A stretch of 64,000 bases of DNA, taken from Thiothrix caldifontis. Its GTDB lineage: Bacteria; Pseudomonadota; Gammaproteobacteria; Thiotrichales; Thiotrichaceae. The translations under genes were made by a program, and so were the position numbers. The notes beneath the pieces are model-generated. The model saw nothing but the letters and a program-made list of their open reading frames with translations, made no database searches and had not been told where the DNA came from. This document shows, in pieces, positions 17,388 to 25,920 of the stretch. Numbering within the stretch: the first letter of the stretch is position 1; each line of letters starts with the position of its first letter. The DNA is taken from positions 114,466 through 178,465 of the forward strand of contig NZ_FNQP01000008.1 of the NCBI RefSeq assembly GCF_900107695.1, read 5' to 3'.

Positions 17388-18251
17388 ATGTCAGCAGATA
17401 CATTAAGACGTTTTATGCTAGAACAGGCACATGTTCGTGGTGAGTGGTTACACCTCGACCAAACTTGGCGAGACGTTTTGTCACGGGCAACTTACCCCAC
17501 TTTTGTAAAAACCATTCTAGGTGAAGCACTAACCGCCGCAGTCTTGCTAGCAGCTACCATTAAGCATGACGGGTCACTCACCTTGCAGATTCGGGGAAAT
17601 GGCCCCATCCATTTACTGGTCATTCAAGCCACTGCACACGGCACGGTACGTGGGCTGGCACAATGGAGTCGTGAAGCCGATGGCACGAGCCTACCCGCCC
17701 TCTTTGGCGAGGCGCAACTTGCCATTACACTGGAATCGAACCAAAGCAATGAACGTTACCAAAGCCTAATTCCGGTAGAAGGTGAATCGCTAAGCGCTGC
17801 ATTAGAAGCCTATTTTGCCCGTTCCGAACAATTGCCAACACGCTTATGGCTACTGTCAAGCGATACCGTAAGCGCTGGAATTTTATTGCAACGTCTCCCC
17901 CACGCCCAACACAACGAAGACGATTGGCAACGCGCTTCTCTATTACTGGATACCCTGACGGCTGAAGAATTAGCACATCTTGAACCTGAAGAGCTGCTTT
18001 ACCGTCTGTTCCATGAAGAAGATGTACGCCTATTTGATGCCAAAGATATCCGCTTTCAGTGTAGCTGTAGCCGCGAGCGCGTAGAAACCATGCTGCGCTC
18101 CATCGGTCAGACAGAAGCAGAAACCATTCTCGAAGAACAGGGAAAAATTGAGATCATTTGTGAATTCTGTAATGCCAATTATACACTGGATGCCATCGAC
18201 ACTGAGTTATTATTCAAGTCAGCGATGCCAACGAATGATACCTTACATTAA
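17388..18251 (+). CDS. hslO: Redox-regulated chaperone Hsp33
   Basis: A 287-residue Hsp33. The redox switch is intact: CSC (FQCSCSRE) followed 30 residues later by CEFC, the CxC-X27-32-CxxC zinc site that releases zinc and forms disulfides under oxidative and heat stress to activate the holdase. The frame is open from a GTG at 17370, but the ATG at 17388 gives MSADTLRRFMLEQAHVRGEW, which aligns with known Hsp33 N-termini, so I chose it. Two possibly co-transcribed genes follow, a flavodoxin-fold reductase 30 bases downstream and an esterase. Confidence 0.96.
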   Translation: MSADTLRRFMLEQAHVRGEWLHLDQTWRDVLSRATYPTFVKTILGEALTAAVLLAATIKHDGSLTLQIRGNGPIHLLVIQATAHGTVRGLAQWSREADGTSLPALFGEAQLAITLESNQSNERYQSLIPVEGESLSAALEAYFARSEQLPTRLWLLSSDTVSAGILLQRLPHAQHNEDDWQRASLLLDTLTAEELAHLEPEELLYRLFHEEDVRLFDAKDIRFQCSCSRERVETMLRSIGQTEAETILEEQGKIEIICEFCNANYTLDAIDTELLFKSAMPTNDTLH

Positions 18252-18281
18252 CCGATTCCTAATTTTACAAGTGGAAAACTC

Positions 18282-18866
18282 ATGCGCGTTCTGATTGTTT
18301 ACGCTCACCCTAATCCCAGCAGCTTTAACCATGCCATGCTGGATTCTTGTCGTAAAGGCTTGCTGGAAGGCGGTCATGAAGTACGAATCAAAGACTTATA
18401 TGCAGAAGATTTCGACCCCGTATTACGTGCTACTGACTTAGCTGTACTGCAAACGGGCGTTATCCCCGACAAAATCAGTCGCGAGCAACAAGATTTGTTA
18501 TGGGCGGATGGCTTAGTCTTCATTTACCCCCTGTGGTGGTTTGACCGCCCCGCTATTCTGAAAGGCTGGTTTGATCACGTATTAACCAATGGCACGGCCT
18601 TTGAATATTCACAGGAAGGCGTGAAAGGCTTGCTGAAACACCAACGCGCCTTGGTTCTGATCACAGCGGGTGGCACAGAAGACTATTTTCGCCAAACGGA
18701 CGCAGAACATCTAATCTACCGCCCAGTCACGGACGGTACCTTAGCCTTCTGTGGTATCAAAGATGTACGCCACAGTATTTACTACAATGTACCCTCGCTA
18801 ACGCCAGAGGCTCGCACGACTATATTGGAAGATATTGCCACGATGGGACGTAACTTCGCGTGCTGA
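18282..18866 (+). CDS. NAD(P)H dehydrogenase (quinone)-like flavoprotein
   Basis: A 194-residue flavodoxin-fold protein of the KefF/MdaB/YwrO type. The N-terminal VLIVYAHPNPSSFNHAM binds the FMN/FAD phosphate and IYPLWWFDRPAILKGWFDHV contacts the isoalloxazine ring and quinone. These enzymes carry out two-electron reduction of quinones and protect against electrophiles. It follows hslO by 30 bases and its end overlaps the next gene by seven bases, giving a small stress-flavoured operon. Substrate is unknown. Confidence 0.88.
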   Translation: MRVLIVYAHPNPSSFNHAMLDSCRKGLLEGGHEVRIKDLYAEDFDPVLRATDLAVLQTGVIPDKISREQQDLLWADGLVFIYPLWWFDRPAILKGWFDHVLTNGTAFEYSQEGVKGLLKHQRALVLITAGGTEDYFRQTDAEHLIYRPVTDGTLAFCGIKDVRHSIYYNVPSLTPEARTTILEDIATMGRNFAC

Positions 18867-19627
18867 ATTACCGGCTATTTGGAACATTAGACAGCAGCCC
18901 ACCCTTGTTAGTGCTACACGGCTTATTGGGTTCGCTGGATAACTGGCAAACATTTGCCAAGGGACAAGCAGGCAAACGCACCGTATTGGCCGTTGACCTG
19001 CGCAATCACGGTGATTCACCCCACGTTGCGGGCATGTCTTATCGGCAAATGGTGGCGGATATTGTGGAAGTCTTAGACACACTGGCTATTCCGCACTGTG
19101 ACTTAATGGGGCATTCTATGGGGGGCAAAGTAGCCATGGCACTGGCCTTACAACACCCTGAGCGGATTCAGCGTTTACTGGTCGTCGATATTGCCCCCAA
19201 AATGTATCCGCCACGCCATCAAGCGTTGTTACAAGCCATGTCAGCCATGCCACTGGCAACCCTAACGAGCCGCAAACAAGCGGATGAATGGTTAAGCGCT
19301 ACCGTTAAGCACCCTTTCGAGCGGGGTTTCTTACTGAAAAACTTGGGGCGCAATGCAGAGGGGAGATTCTATTGGCAATGTAACCTGCCGGAAATTACGC
19401 AACATTATTTAAAAATTTCGGGTTTCCCAACACCTGCTGGCGTATTCCCTAAGCCTGCATTGTTTGTGCGTGGCGCTCAATCGGATTATGTGCAAGACAC
19501 CGATATAGAAGGTATCCAGCAAGTATTCCCGCTGGCGGCATTAACCACCATTGCAGCAGCGGGGCATCTGCCACATGTGCAGACACCAGCCGAGTTCAGT
19601 GATGTCGTGAATGCATTTCTGGACTAG
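18860..19627 (+). CDS. Alpha/beta-hydrolase, YbfF-like esterase
   Basis: A 255-residue alpha/beta-hydrolase. The nucleophile elbow is MGHSMGGK, the oxyanion region LHGLLGSLDNW, and the C-terminal histidine lies in AAGHLPHVQTP. The motif VDLRNHGDSPH matches the YbfF acyl-CoA/ester hydrolase group. It starts with GTG at 18860 inside the end of the preceding gene. Its stop TAG lies in the palindrome CTAG (19624-19627), shared with the stop of the convergent lipoprotein gene. Confidence 0.87.
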   Translation: MLNYRLFGTLDSSPPLLVLHGLLGSLDNWQTFAKGQAGKRTVLAVDLRNHGDSPHVAGMSYRQMVADIVEVLDTLAIPHCDLMGHSMGGKVAMALALQHPERIQRLLVVDIAPKMYPPRHQALLQAMSAMPLATLTSRKQADEWLSATVKHPFERGFLLKNLGRNAEGRFYWQCNLPEITQHYLKISGFPTPAGVFPKPALFVRGAQSDYVQDTDIEGIQQVFPLAALTTIAAAGHLPHVQTPAEFSDVVNAFLD

Positions 19628-20583
19628 ACCAGCAAACGGCGATAGGTATTCACACGGCTAGACCACCCTGCCAACCAACGACGCTCGTTATTGGCAGGCG
19701 GTGAGTTACGCACCCTGCGTTCCAATACCCGCATTGCTGCATCCGCAAACTCATGTAACGCCTGTTCACCGGGGCGTGAAGGGCGCATGTCTTCCAAAAC
19801 CTGCAACAGCCCCCAGTTTTGACCGTTATAACCACCACTGCGGCTCAACCCTTCACCTTTGAAGTTAGTGTAGTCGATCAGTGCATACCAACCACCCGGC
19901 GTATTCGCCACTGCATTCAAATTATTGATCACGTGCGGGCGAAGCTGATCCGGGGTATTGTTGACTAGTTTGGGCATCGCACGGCGAGTGCGATCCACAA
20001 TGAATTGCACTTGTAATAAACGGGTCTGGTAAAGAAAATGTTGTAGCTCTTGCACTTGTGGCGTGTTTTTAGCCTGCATCAACTCCCCTTTGCTACGCCA
20101 AGGTGAACCTTCACGCGGCAACCAAGCGGGTACTTGTACACCACGCGACTGCATATAACTTAACAACTCAGGAAAAGTGCTGCCAAAACGGGCATTACGC
20201 CCCGCCGGATACCAAGTGAAATGCCCGATCCCCATGGAGGCGAAATCTTCACCATCATTCCAATGCACGAGCTTACTAATATCCCCGCCACCTTCATTTT
20301 TAAAAATCTGGTCGCCAATCACCTGCAACTCAACCGAAGACAATTCCGGCATGTCATTGCCCGTGTATTGGCGAGGACGCTGAAGATTTTGAGAACTATA
20401 ATACGAGGTACTTTGTGCTGCCGGATTATTCATGGTGAAGGTATTTTGTGTAGATCCTACTCCATTCCCCTGCGACATTGCGCCATTACCAGAACTTCTG
20501 ATCGCCTGAGAACTAGGGCTACACGCAGACAAGCCAATGCTGGCAATAGCTGCCAATGCCATAACGGCTTTTGCTTTCATCAA
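19624..20583 (-). CDS. Uncharacterised lipoprotein, paralogue A of a tandem pair
   Basis: A lipoprotein of 318-319 residues (start at either of two adjacent ATGs). The signal ends in a lipobox IGLSAC, acylated cysteine near residue 21. After a Ser/Asn/Gln-rich linker, a folded domain of about 230 residues contains LSSVELQVIGDQIFKNEGGG, VHWNDGEDFASMGIGHFTWY and, near the end, DYTNFKGEGLSRSGGYNG and NWGLLQVLEDM. I know of uncharacterised bacterial proteins sharing the WN-GE-F-S-GIGHF-WYP signature. The conserved Glu/His/Trp cluster and the envelope location suggest a murein or glycan enzyme, but this is speculation. Its nearest relative is the adjacent upstream gene. Confidence 0.82.
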   Translation of the reverse strand: MMKAKAVMALAAIASIGLSACSPSSQAIRSSGNGAMSQGNGVGSTQNTFTMNNPAAQSTSYYSSQNLQRPRQYTGNDMPELSSVELQVIGDQIFKNEGGGDISKLVHWNDGEDFASMGIGHFTWYPAGRNARFGSTFPELLSYMQSRGVQVPAWLPREGSPWRSKGELMQAKNTPQVQELQHFLYQTRLLQVQFIVDRTRRAMPKLVNNTPDQLRPHVINNLNAVANTPGGWYALIDYTNFKGEGLSRSGGYNGQNWGLLQVLEDMRPSRPGEQALHEFADAAMRVLERRVRNSPPANNERRWLAGWSSRVNTYRRLLV

Positions 20584-20673
20584 TTAATCCCTCTTATTTT
20601 TATTTATTTAATGGGACTATAATGTAATTTCACTCGTCGTGTCAGATTACCCGACGAGCGCTAACCAAGGGTA

Positions 20674-21657
20674 TTAAACGTTCGGGTAACGGTAGGTATT
20701 AATCCGATTTGACCAACCCGCTAACCAACGTGCTTCATTACGTGCAGGCGGCGAATTACGCACACGACGCGCTAGCACACGATTAGCAGCATCTGCGAAC
20801 AAGTGCAATGACTGCTGTCCCGGCTGGCTAGGCTGCATGTCTTCCAAGACTTGCAACAGCCCCCAGTTTTGACCTTTATAACCACCGGAGGTATTCAACC
20901 CTTCACCTTTAAAGTTAACGTAATCCACCAGCACGTACCAACCACCGGGGGTATTGGCAATGGCATTCAAGTTTTGGGCAACACGAGCACGTGAATGTGC
21001 AGGCGCAGCATTCACCAACTTAGGCATGGCACGGCGCGTACGTTCCACAATATAGGCAGCTTGCAATAAGCGAGTCTGGTACAACAAGTCTTGTAACTCA
21101 CGTACTTGCCCGGTGTGCTTAGCCTGCATCAACTCAGCCTTGGTACGCCACGGTGCACCTTGGTAACGGGCTTGCTGTACCCATACGGGTAACTGCACCC
21201 CATTCGATTGCAAATGCCCAAGCAAGTCCGGGAACGTATTGCCAAAACGCGCAGCACGACCAGCGGGATACCAGGTAAAATGCCCTAGCCCCATCGAGGC
21301 AAAGTTCTCCCCATCATTCCAATGCACTAACTTATCAGGATCACCACCGCTTTCATTTTTAAAAATACGATCCGCAATCAACAGTAACTCGTTACTGGAC
21401 AATCGTGGCATTCCTGACTCAGAAACCTCATTAACCGCAGCATAAGTCTGACGTTGAGTTGCCGCTTGTTTGCGACCACCTTGTGAACCTTGAGCTTTTT
21501 GGATCTTGGTATTTTTTTTAGCTACAGTGGATTTATTATACCCAAACAGTAAATCATCACTGTCATCGTCTTTAGCCGTATGGATAGTTTGGCTGCACCC
21601 TGATGTGCCAATAGCAACTGCAAGTGCAAAAAGTGTTCCCCACGCTCGAATGCGCAT
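20674..21657 (-). CDS. Uncharacterised lipoprotein, paralogue B of a tandem pair
   Basis: A 327-residue lipoprotein with signal MRIRAWGTLFALAVAIGTSGC (acylated cysteine 21) and a basic, Gln/Lys-rich linker (KKNTKIQKAQGSQGGRKQAA). Its folded domain parallels the next gene almost residue by residue: NELLLIADRIFKNESGG, VHWNDGENFASMGLGHFTWY, DYVNFKGEGLNTSGGYKG and NWGLLQVLEDMQPSQPG. The pair arose by tandem duplication, with linkers diverging much more than domains. The 90-base gap to the downstream copy is short, so they may be co-transcribed. Function is unknown. Confidence 0.83.
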   Translation of the reverse strand: MRIRAWGTLFALAVAIGTSGCSQTIHTAKDDDSDDLLFGYNKSTVAKKNTKIQKAQGSQGGRKQAATQRQTYAAVNEVSESGMPRLSSNELLLIADRIFKNESGGDPDKLVHWNDGENFASMGLGHFTWYPAGRAARFGNTFPDLLGHLQSNGVQLPVWVQQARYQGAPWRTKAELMQAKHTGQVRELQDLLYQTRLLQAAYIVERTRRAMPKLVNAAPAHSRARVAQNLNAIANTPGGWYVLVDYVNFKGEGLNTSGGYKGQNWGLLQVLEDMQPSQPGQQSLHLFADAANRVLARRVRNSPPARNEARWLAGWSNRINTYRYPNV

Positions 21658-21767
21658 GTCCTAAGCCCCTCGTGTAAGCAGCATTTTAATTTGAATAATT
21701 GCCGCCTATTAATAAGCCAGAACAACTTTACCCATCCTTAATAAAATAAATTGATTGCATTGAGGGC

Positions 21768-21790
21768 AAAAAACCCGCTAATTGCGGGTT
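21768..21790 (-). terminator. Rho-independent terminator of the gatABC operon
   Basis: On the minus strand AACCCGC, a 5-base loop, and GCGGGTT are followed by a run of T (complement of AAAAAA from 21768). It lies 35 bases after the stop of the BPSS1780-like gene, so it closes the gatA-gatB-gatC-membrane protein operon. Confidence 0.85.
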
Positions 21791-21824
21791 TCTTTACCAT
21801 GATAAGCACATTAATTCAGGGTAG

Positions 21825-22628
21825 TTAAGTTAAGAAAATCTGTCGATAAGAAACATACATGCTAGCAAACCACCACGGAATCACCACCAATAACCCCAAC
21901 ATTAAGGGAATCGCCCCAAGTACAAGCAGTAGCATCAACACCAATGCATACACAATCAAGGCTAACGGGTTACGTAAGCAACCTTTAAAGCTCAACACAA
22001 ACGCCTGTAGTACCGGCACATCATTCAGAACCACTAACGGCGCTGTAAACCACGACAGCATAATCACCAATAAGTACAAAATCACCACTAAGGCAATCTG
22101 TTCTGGTGCTATCCCACTGAGTATTTCCGTCGGTAAGACAGTACCATTCGCAAGGCCATCCATATCAATGCCGATCACCGCCTTCACTAGGTATTCAACC
22201 AACTGAGAAAGCCCGAAACTCACTACACCCAAGAAAGCCAATGGCTTCAGGCTACGCCCAAACCCTGCAAACAAATGCTCAATTTGCAAAGGCTGCCCGT
22301 CTGCTACTGCTCGCGCACCGATCAAAATACCACCCGTTAATACGGTTGAAAGAATCGAAGCAACCATCAAAACTAACAGATAACCACCCCACAACAGGGT
22401 TTGTGAAATAGCAAAGCCTAAAACCACTTGCAACGCGAATAACAACACCGTGATGAGTACCCACATCCCCAAGTTACTGTTGACCATACTCCAGCTTGCT
22501 GACCAAAACGTGATACCCGCACTTAGCGGTAAAGAACGCGGCTCAGGCAATAGTACTAACTGACTAACCGGCTCAGGAGAAGGCTTTAAATCCGCCTTAG
22601 GTGGCTCGTAGGGGTTGTAATCACTCAT
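21825..22628 (-). CDS. BPSS1780-like multi-pass membrane protein
   Basis: A 267-residue protein with a proline-rich cytoplasmic start ([15 protein letters not shown]) and about six hydrophobic segments. The order of an amphipathic [14 protein letters not shown] stretch followed by paired helices resembles the BPSS1780 family of membrane proteins, whose function is unknown. The start overlaps the end of gatC by four bases (22625-22628), so it is translated with the amidotransferase genes. A terminator follows. Confidence 0.75.
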   Translation of the reverse strand: MSDYNPYEPPKADLKPSPEPVSQLVLLPEPRSLPLSAGITFWSASWSMVNSNLGMWVLITVLLFALQVVLGFAISQTLLWGGYLLVLMVASILSTVLTGGILIGARAVADGQPLQIEHLFAGFGRSLKPLAFLGVVSFGLSQLVEYLVKAVIGIDMDGLANGTVLPTEILSGIAPEQIALVVILYLLVIMLSWFTAPLVVLNDVPVLQAFVLSFKGCLRNPLALIVYALVLMLLLVLGAIPLMLGLLVVIPWWFASMYVSYRQIFLT

Positions 22629-22912
22629 TCGATAACCTTTGGTACTAGATACAAGCCGTCTTCCACTTCCGGCGCGACCGCCTGATACTTTTCCCGATGA
22701 TCGGTTTCCGTCACCACGTCTTCACGTAGGCGTTGCATCATCTCCAGTGGGTGCGCCATTGGCTCCACACCTGTGGTATCCACTGCGCTCAACTGATCGA
22801 CTAAATCGAGGATATTACACAGATTTTGGGTATACGCCGCCAAACGCTCATCCGGCACTGCCAGACGCGCCAAACGTGCCACTTTTTTCACTTCAGCTTC
22901 CGAAATTGCCAT
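22625..22912 (-). CDS. gatC: Asp-tRNA(Asn)/Glu-tRNA(Gln) amidotransferase subunit C
   Basis: A 95-residue GatC, the usual size. Signatures are [39 protein letters not shown] and a C-terminal [12 protein letters not shown]. GatC stabilises the GatA-GatB complex. It begins two bases after the gatB stop. Here it is last in the gat order (A-B-C), whereas many bacteria place gatC first. Confidence 0.96.
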   Translation of the reverse strand: MAISEAEVKKVARLARLAVPDERLAAYTQNLCNILDLVDQLSAVDTTGVEPMAHPLEMMQRLREDVVTETDHREKYQAVAPEVEDGLYLVPKVIE

Positions 22913-22914
22913 GC

Positions 22915-24345
22915 TCAGCCCTCCAGCTTCTGCTTCAGAATATCATTCAAGGTGTTAGGGTTGGCTTTGCCTTTGGAAGCCTTCATCGCCTGCCCCACAA
23001 AAAAGCCGAACAGCTTGTCTTTACCACTGCGGTATTCCGCCACCTGCCCCGGATTTTTGGCAATGATCTCGTCAATCACTGCCTCAATCGCGCTGGTATC
23101 GGTAATCTGCTTCAAGCCTTTCTTGTCGATAATCGCATCAGCAGAGCCTTCGCCGTTCCACATCGCCGCAAACACATCGCGGGCAATTTTGTTGGACACG
23201 GTATTGTCTTGAATGCGCTTGAGCAATTCGACCAGTGCCGCACTGCTCACTGGAATGGCAGCAATCTCCATCTCGTTGTCTGCCAAGGTTTTACTGACTT
23301 CACCGTTCACCCAGTTCGCCGCAAGTTTCGCATCCCCGCAACCTTGCGCCACTGCCTCGAAATAATCCGCCACTTCACGGCTGAGTGTCAGCAAGCTGGC
23401 ATCGTAAGCGCTCAGCGCGTATTCCACCATGAAACGTTGTTTTTTCGCATCCGGCAATTCCGGCAAGGTAGCCCGTACCGCTTCAATATCCGCTGGGGTG
23501 ATCTCCACGGGCAACAAATCGGGATCGGGGAAGTAACGGTAGTCGTTAGCATCTTCCTTGCTGCGCATCGAACGGGTTTCGTCCTTGTCCGGGTCGTACA
23601 AGCGCGTTTCCTGCACCACTTTGCCGCCGGATTCGATAATGTCGATCTGGCGCTCCACTTCGTGGTTAATGGCGCGTTCAATAAACTTAAACGAGTTCAA
23701 GTTCTTAATCTCGGCACGAGTCCCGAATTCTGCACCGGGACGACGTACCGACACGTTGGCATCGCAGCGGAACGAGCCTTCCTGCATATTGCCATCGCCC
23801 ACGCCGAGGTAACGTACCAGCGCGTGCAACTTTTTCATGTAAGCCACCGCTTCTTTGGCGTTACGCATATCCGGCTCAGAAACGATTTCCAGCAACGGCG
23901 TACCGGCACGGTTCAAATCAATGCCGGTTTGTCCTTGGAAATCTTCGTGCAGTGATTTGCCTGCATCTTCTTCCAAATGGGCGCGAGTAATGCCAATGCG
24001 CTTGGTGTCGCCGTTTTCCAATTGAATGTCCATGTGACCATTAGCAACTATCGGCAGCTCGTACTGGCTGATTTGGTAGCCTTTAGGCGAATCCGGGTAA
24101 AAGTAGTTTTTACGTGCGAAAATCGAACGCGGTGCAATGTCAGCATCAATCGCCAAACCTAAGCGAATCGCCAATTCCACTGCTTTTTTGTTGAGTACCG
24201 GCAAAACACCGGGCATCCCCAAATCGACCAGATTGGCTTGCGTGTTCGGTTCTGCGCCGTAAGCTGTCGATGAGCCCGAAAATATCTTTGAATTGGTGGC
24301 AAGCTGGGCGTGAATTTCCAGACCAATAACGGTTTCCCATTCCAT
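22915..24345 (-). CDS. gatB: Asp-tRNA(Asn)/Glu-tRNA(Gln) amidotransferase subunit B
   Basis: A 476-residue GatB, the family length. The N-terminal [20 protein letters not shown] and the kinase-like core [16 protein letters not shown] and [17 protein letters not shown] are classic, and the C-terminal YqeY-like tail ([20 protein letters not shown]) grips tRNA. It phosphorylates misacylated Glu-tRNA(Gln) or Asp-tRNA(Asn) and receives ammonia from GatA. The frame is open to 24420, but the ATG at 24345 matches family starts and lies 13 bases after the gatA stop. Confidence 0.97.
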   Translation of the reverse strand: MEWETVIGLEIHAQLATNSKIFSGSSTAYGAEPNTQANLVDLGMPGVLPVLNKKAVELAIRLGLAIDADIAPRSIFARKNYFYPDSPKGYQISQYELPIVANGHMDIQLENGDTKRIGITRAHLEEDAGKSLHEDFQGQTGIDLNRAGTPLLEIVSEPDMRNAKEAVAYMKKLHALVRYLGVGDGNMQEGSFRCDANVSVRRPGAEFGTRAEIKNLNSFKFIERAINHEVERQIDIIESGGKVVQETRLYDPDKDETRSMRSKEDANDYRYFPDPDLLPVEITPADIEAVRATLPELPDAKKQRFMVEYALSAYDASLLTLSREVADYFEAVAQGCGDAKLAANWVNGEVSKTLADNEMEIAAIPVSSAALVELLKRIQDNTVSNKIARDVFAAMWNGEGSADAIIDKKGLKQITDTSAIEAVIDEIIAKNPGQVAEYRSGKDKLFGFFVGQAMKASKGKANPNTLNDILKQKLEG

Positions 24346-24358
24346 TCTGCTTCCTTCC

Positions 24359-25837
24359 TTATGCGAACTGGGCTGGCACTTGCGTGTGCCAGTCCGTCCA
24401 TTGTTGGTACTGATGCGCAATGTTCAACATCCGCGCTTCCTCAAAATAATTACCGACCAATTGCATCCCCACGGGCAAACCGTCCGTAGCAAAACCAATC
24501 GGGAACGTCATCCCTGGCAACCCAGCCAAGCTGACCGGAATGGTGTACAAATCTTCAAGATACATCGCAATCGGGTCATCTTTTTTCGCGCCAATACCGA
24601 ATGCGGTGGTCGGGCAAGACGGCCCCATGATCACATCCACATCCTTGAATGCAGCTTCAAAATCCTGTTTGATCAGCCGACGAACCTGCTGAGCTTTCAG
24701 ATAATAGGCATCGTAATACCCGGCGGACAGGGCGTAAGTACCGATCATAATGCGGCGTTTCACCTCATCACCGAAACCTTCCCAGCGGCTGCGCTCATAC
24801 AAATCCAGCAAATCTTTGGGATTCTCACAACGATGCCCGAAACGTACCCCATCAAAACGCGACAGATTCGAGGAACATTCCGCCGGGGCAACCACGTAAT
24901 ACACGGGTACGGCGAGGTGGCTGTTCGGCAGGGTCACTTCCTTAATAATCGCGCCCTTGGCTTGGAATTGCTTAATCGCACGGTCAATCACGGCACCGAC
25001 TTGCACATCCAACCCTTCTGCAAAGAATTCTTTCGGCAAGCCAATCCGCAAGCCTTCAATCGAATCATTAAGGTTAGCGGTGTAATCCGGCACCGGCAAA
25101 TCGACGCTGGTGGAATCACGGCTATCCAAACCGGCAATAACATTCAGCGTAATCGCGCAATCTTCCGCCGACGGTGCCATCGGCCCACACTGATCAAGGC
25201 TGGACGCAAACGCAATCATGCCGTAGCGCGAAATGCGTCCGTAAGTCGGTTTAATCCCAGTGATATTGCAGAAGGAAGCCGGTTGGCGAATCGAGCCGCC
25301 GGTATCGGTTCCCAACGTCATTGGTGCAAGCCGTGCCGCAATCGTTGCTGCCCCACCGCCCGAACTACCGCCCGGTACTTTGGTGGTATCCCACGGATTA
25401 CGCACATTCCCAAACGCCGAGGTTTCGTTGGAAGACCCCATCGCAAACTCATCCATATTGTTCTTGCCGAGCAAGACACCGCCTGCGGCTTTGAGCTTTT
25501 CCGCCACATGCGCATCATAAGGCGAGATGAAATTCGACAACATGTTGGAAGCGCAGGTGGTACGCACGCCTTCCGAACAGAATAAATCTTTGAGTGCATA
25601 CGGCACACCCGCCATTGCACCGGTCAGTTCGCCCTTACGGATACGGTTGTCGATGTCCACGGCTTGCGCTTGGGCAGACTCGCGGGTGACGGTAATGTAG
25701 GCATTTAATTCAGGGTTGAAGCGTTCGATGCGGTCAAGATACGCATCGGTGGCTTCCATGACAGAAAATTTGCCCGTATGCACCCCGTCGTGAATGCCCT
25801 TCAAGGACAGGGTATGGATGGAATCAGCCTGCGACAT
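24359..25837 (-). CDS. gatA: Asp-tRNA(Asn)/Glu-tRNA(Gln) amidotransferase subunit A
   Basis: A 492-residue amidase-signature protein that hydrolyses glutamine and channels ammonia to GatB. The Ser-cisSer-Lys site is present: the lysine in [13 protein letters not shown] and the serines in [12 protein letters not shown] and [13 protein letters not shown]. The frame extends to 25918, but [14 protein letters not shown] at 25837 is the family-like start. It is the first gene of the leftward gatA-gatB-gatC operon. The 83 bases upstream contain no gene and probably include its promoter. Confidence 0.97.
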   Translation of the reverse strand: MSQADSIHTLSLKGIHDGVHTGKFSVMEATDAYLDRIERFNPELNAYITVTRESAQAQAVDIDNRIRKGELTGAMAGVPYALKDLFCSEGVRTTCASNMLSNFISPYDAHVAEKLKAAGGVLLGKNNMDEFAMGSSNETSAFGNVRNPWDTTKVPGGSSGGGAATIAARLAPMTLGTDTGGSIRQPASFCNITGIKPTYGRISRYGMIAFASSLDQCGPMAPSAEDCAITLNVIAGLDSRDSTSVDLPVPDYTANLNDSIEGLRIGLPKEFFAEGLDVQVGAVIDRAIKQFQAKGAIIKEVTLPNSHLAVPVYYVVAPAECSSNLSRFDGVRFGHRCENPKDLLDLYERSRWEGFGDEVKRRIMIGTYALSAGYYDAYYLKAQQVRRLIKQDFEAAFKDVDVIMGPSCPTTAFGIGAKKDDPIAMYLEDLYTIPVSLAGLPGMTFPIGFATDGLPVGMQLVGNYFEEARMLNIAHQYQQWTDWHTQVPAQFA

Positions 25838-25920
25838 GGTTTCTCCGTTAGTGCCGGGGTAATCTATTAACGGCTTACTATAGTGTAAGCCGCTTACCGC
25901 TGGCAACCTGAACCCCAACG

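Noticed and set aside
22639..23955. 438-codon open frame on the plus strand, antisense to gatC and gatB
   Set aside because: It lies wholly over two certain genes, its product is rich in His, Arg and Phe as expected of antisense frames in this codon usage, and it has no recognisable domain.
24380..25585. 401-codon open frame antisense to gatA
   Set aside because: Same pattern: complete overlap with gatA and antisense-type composition.
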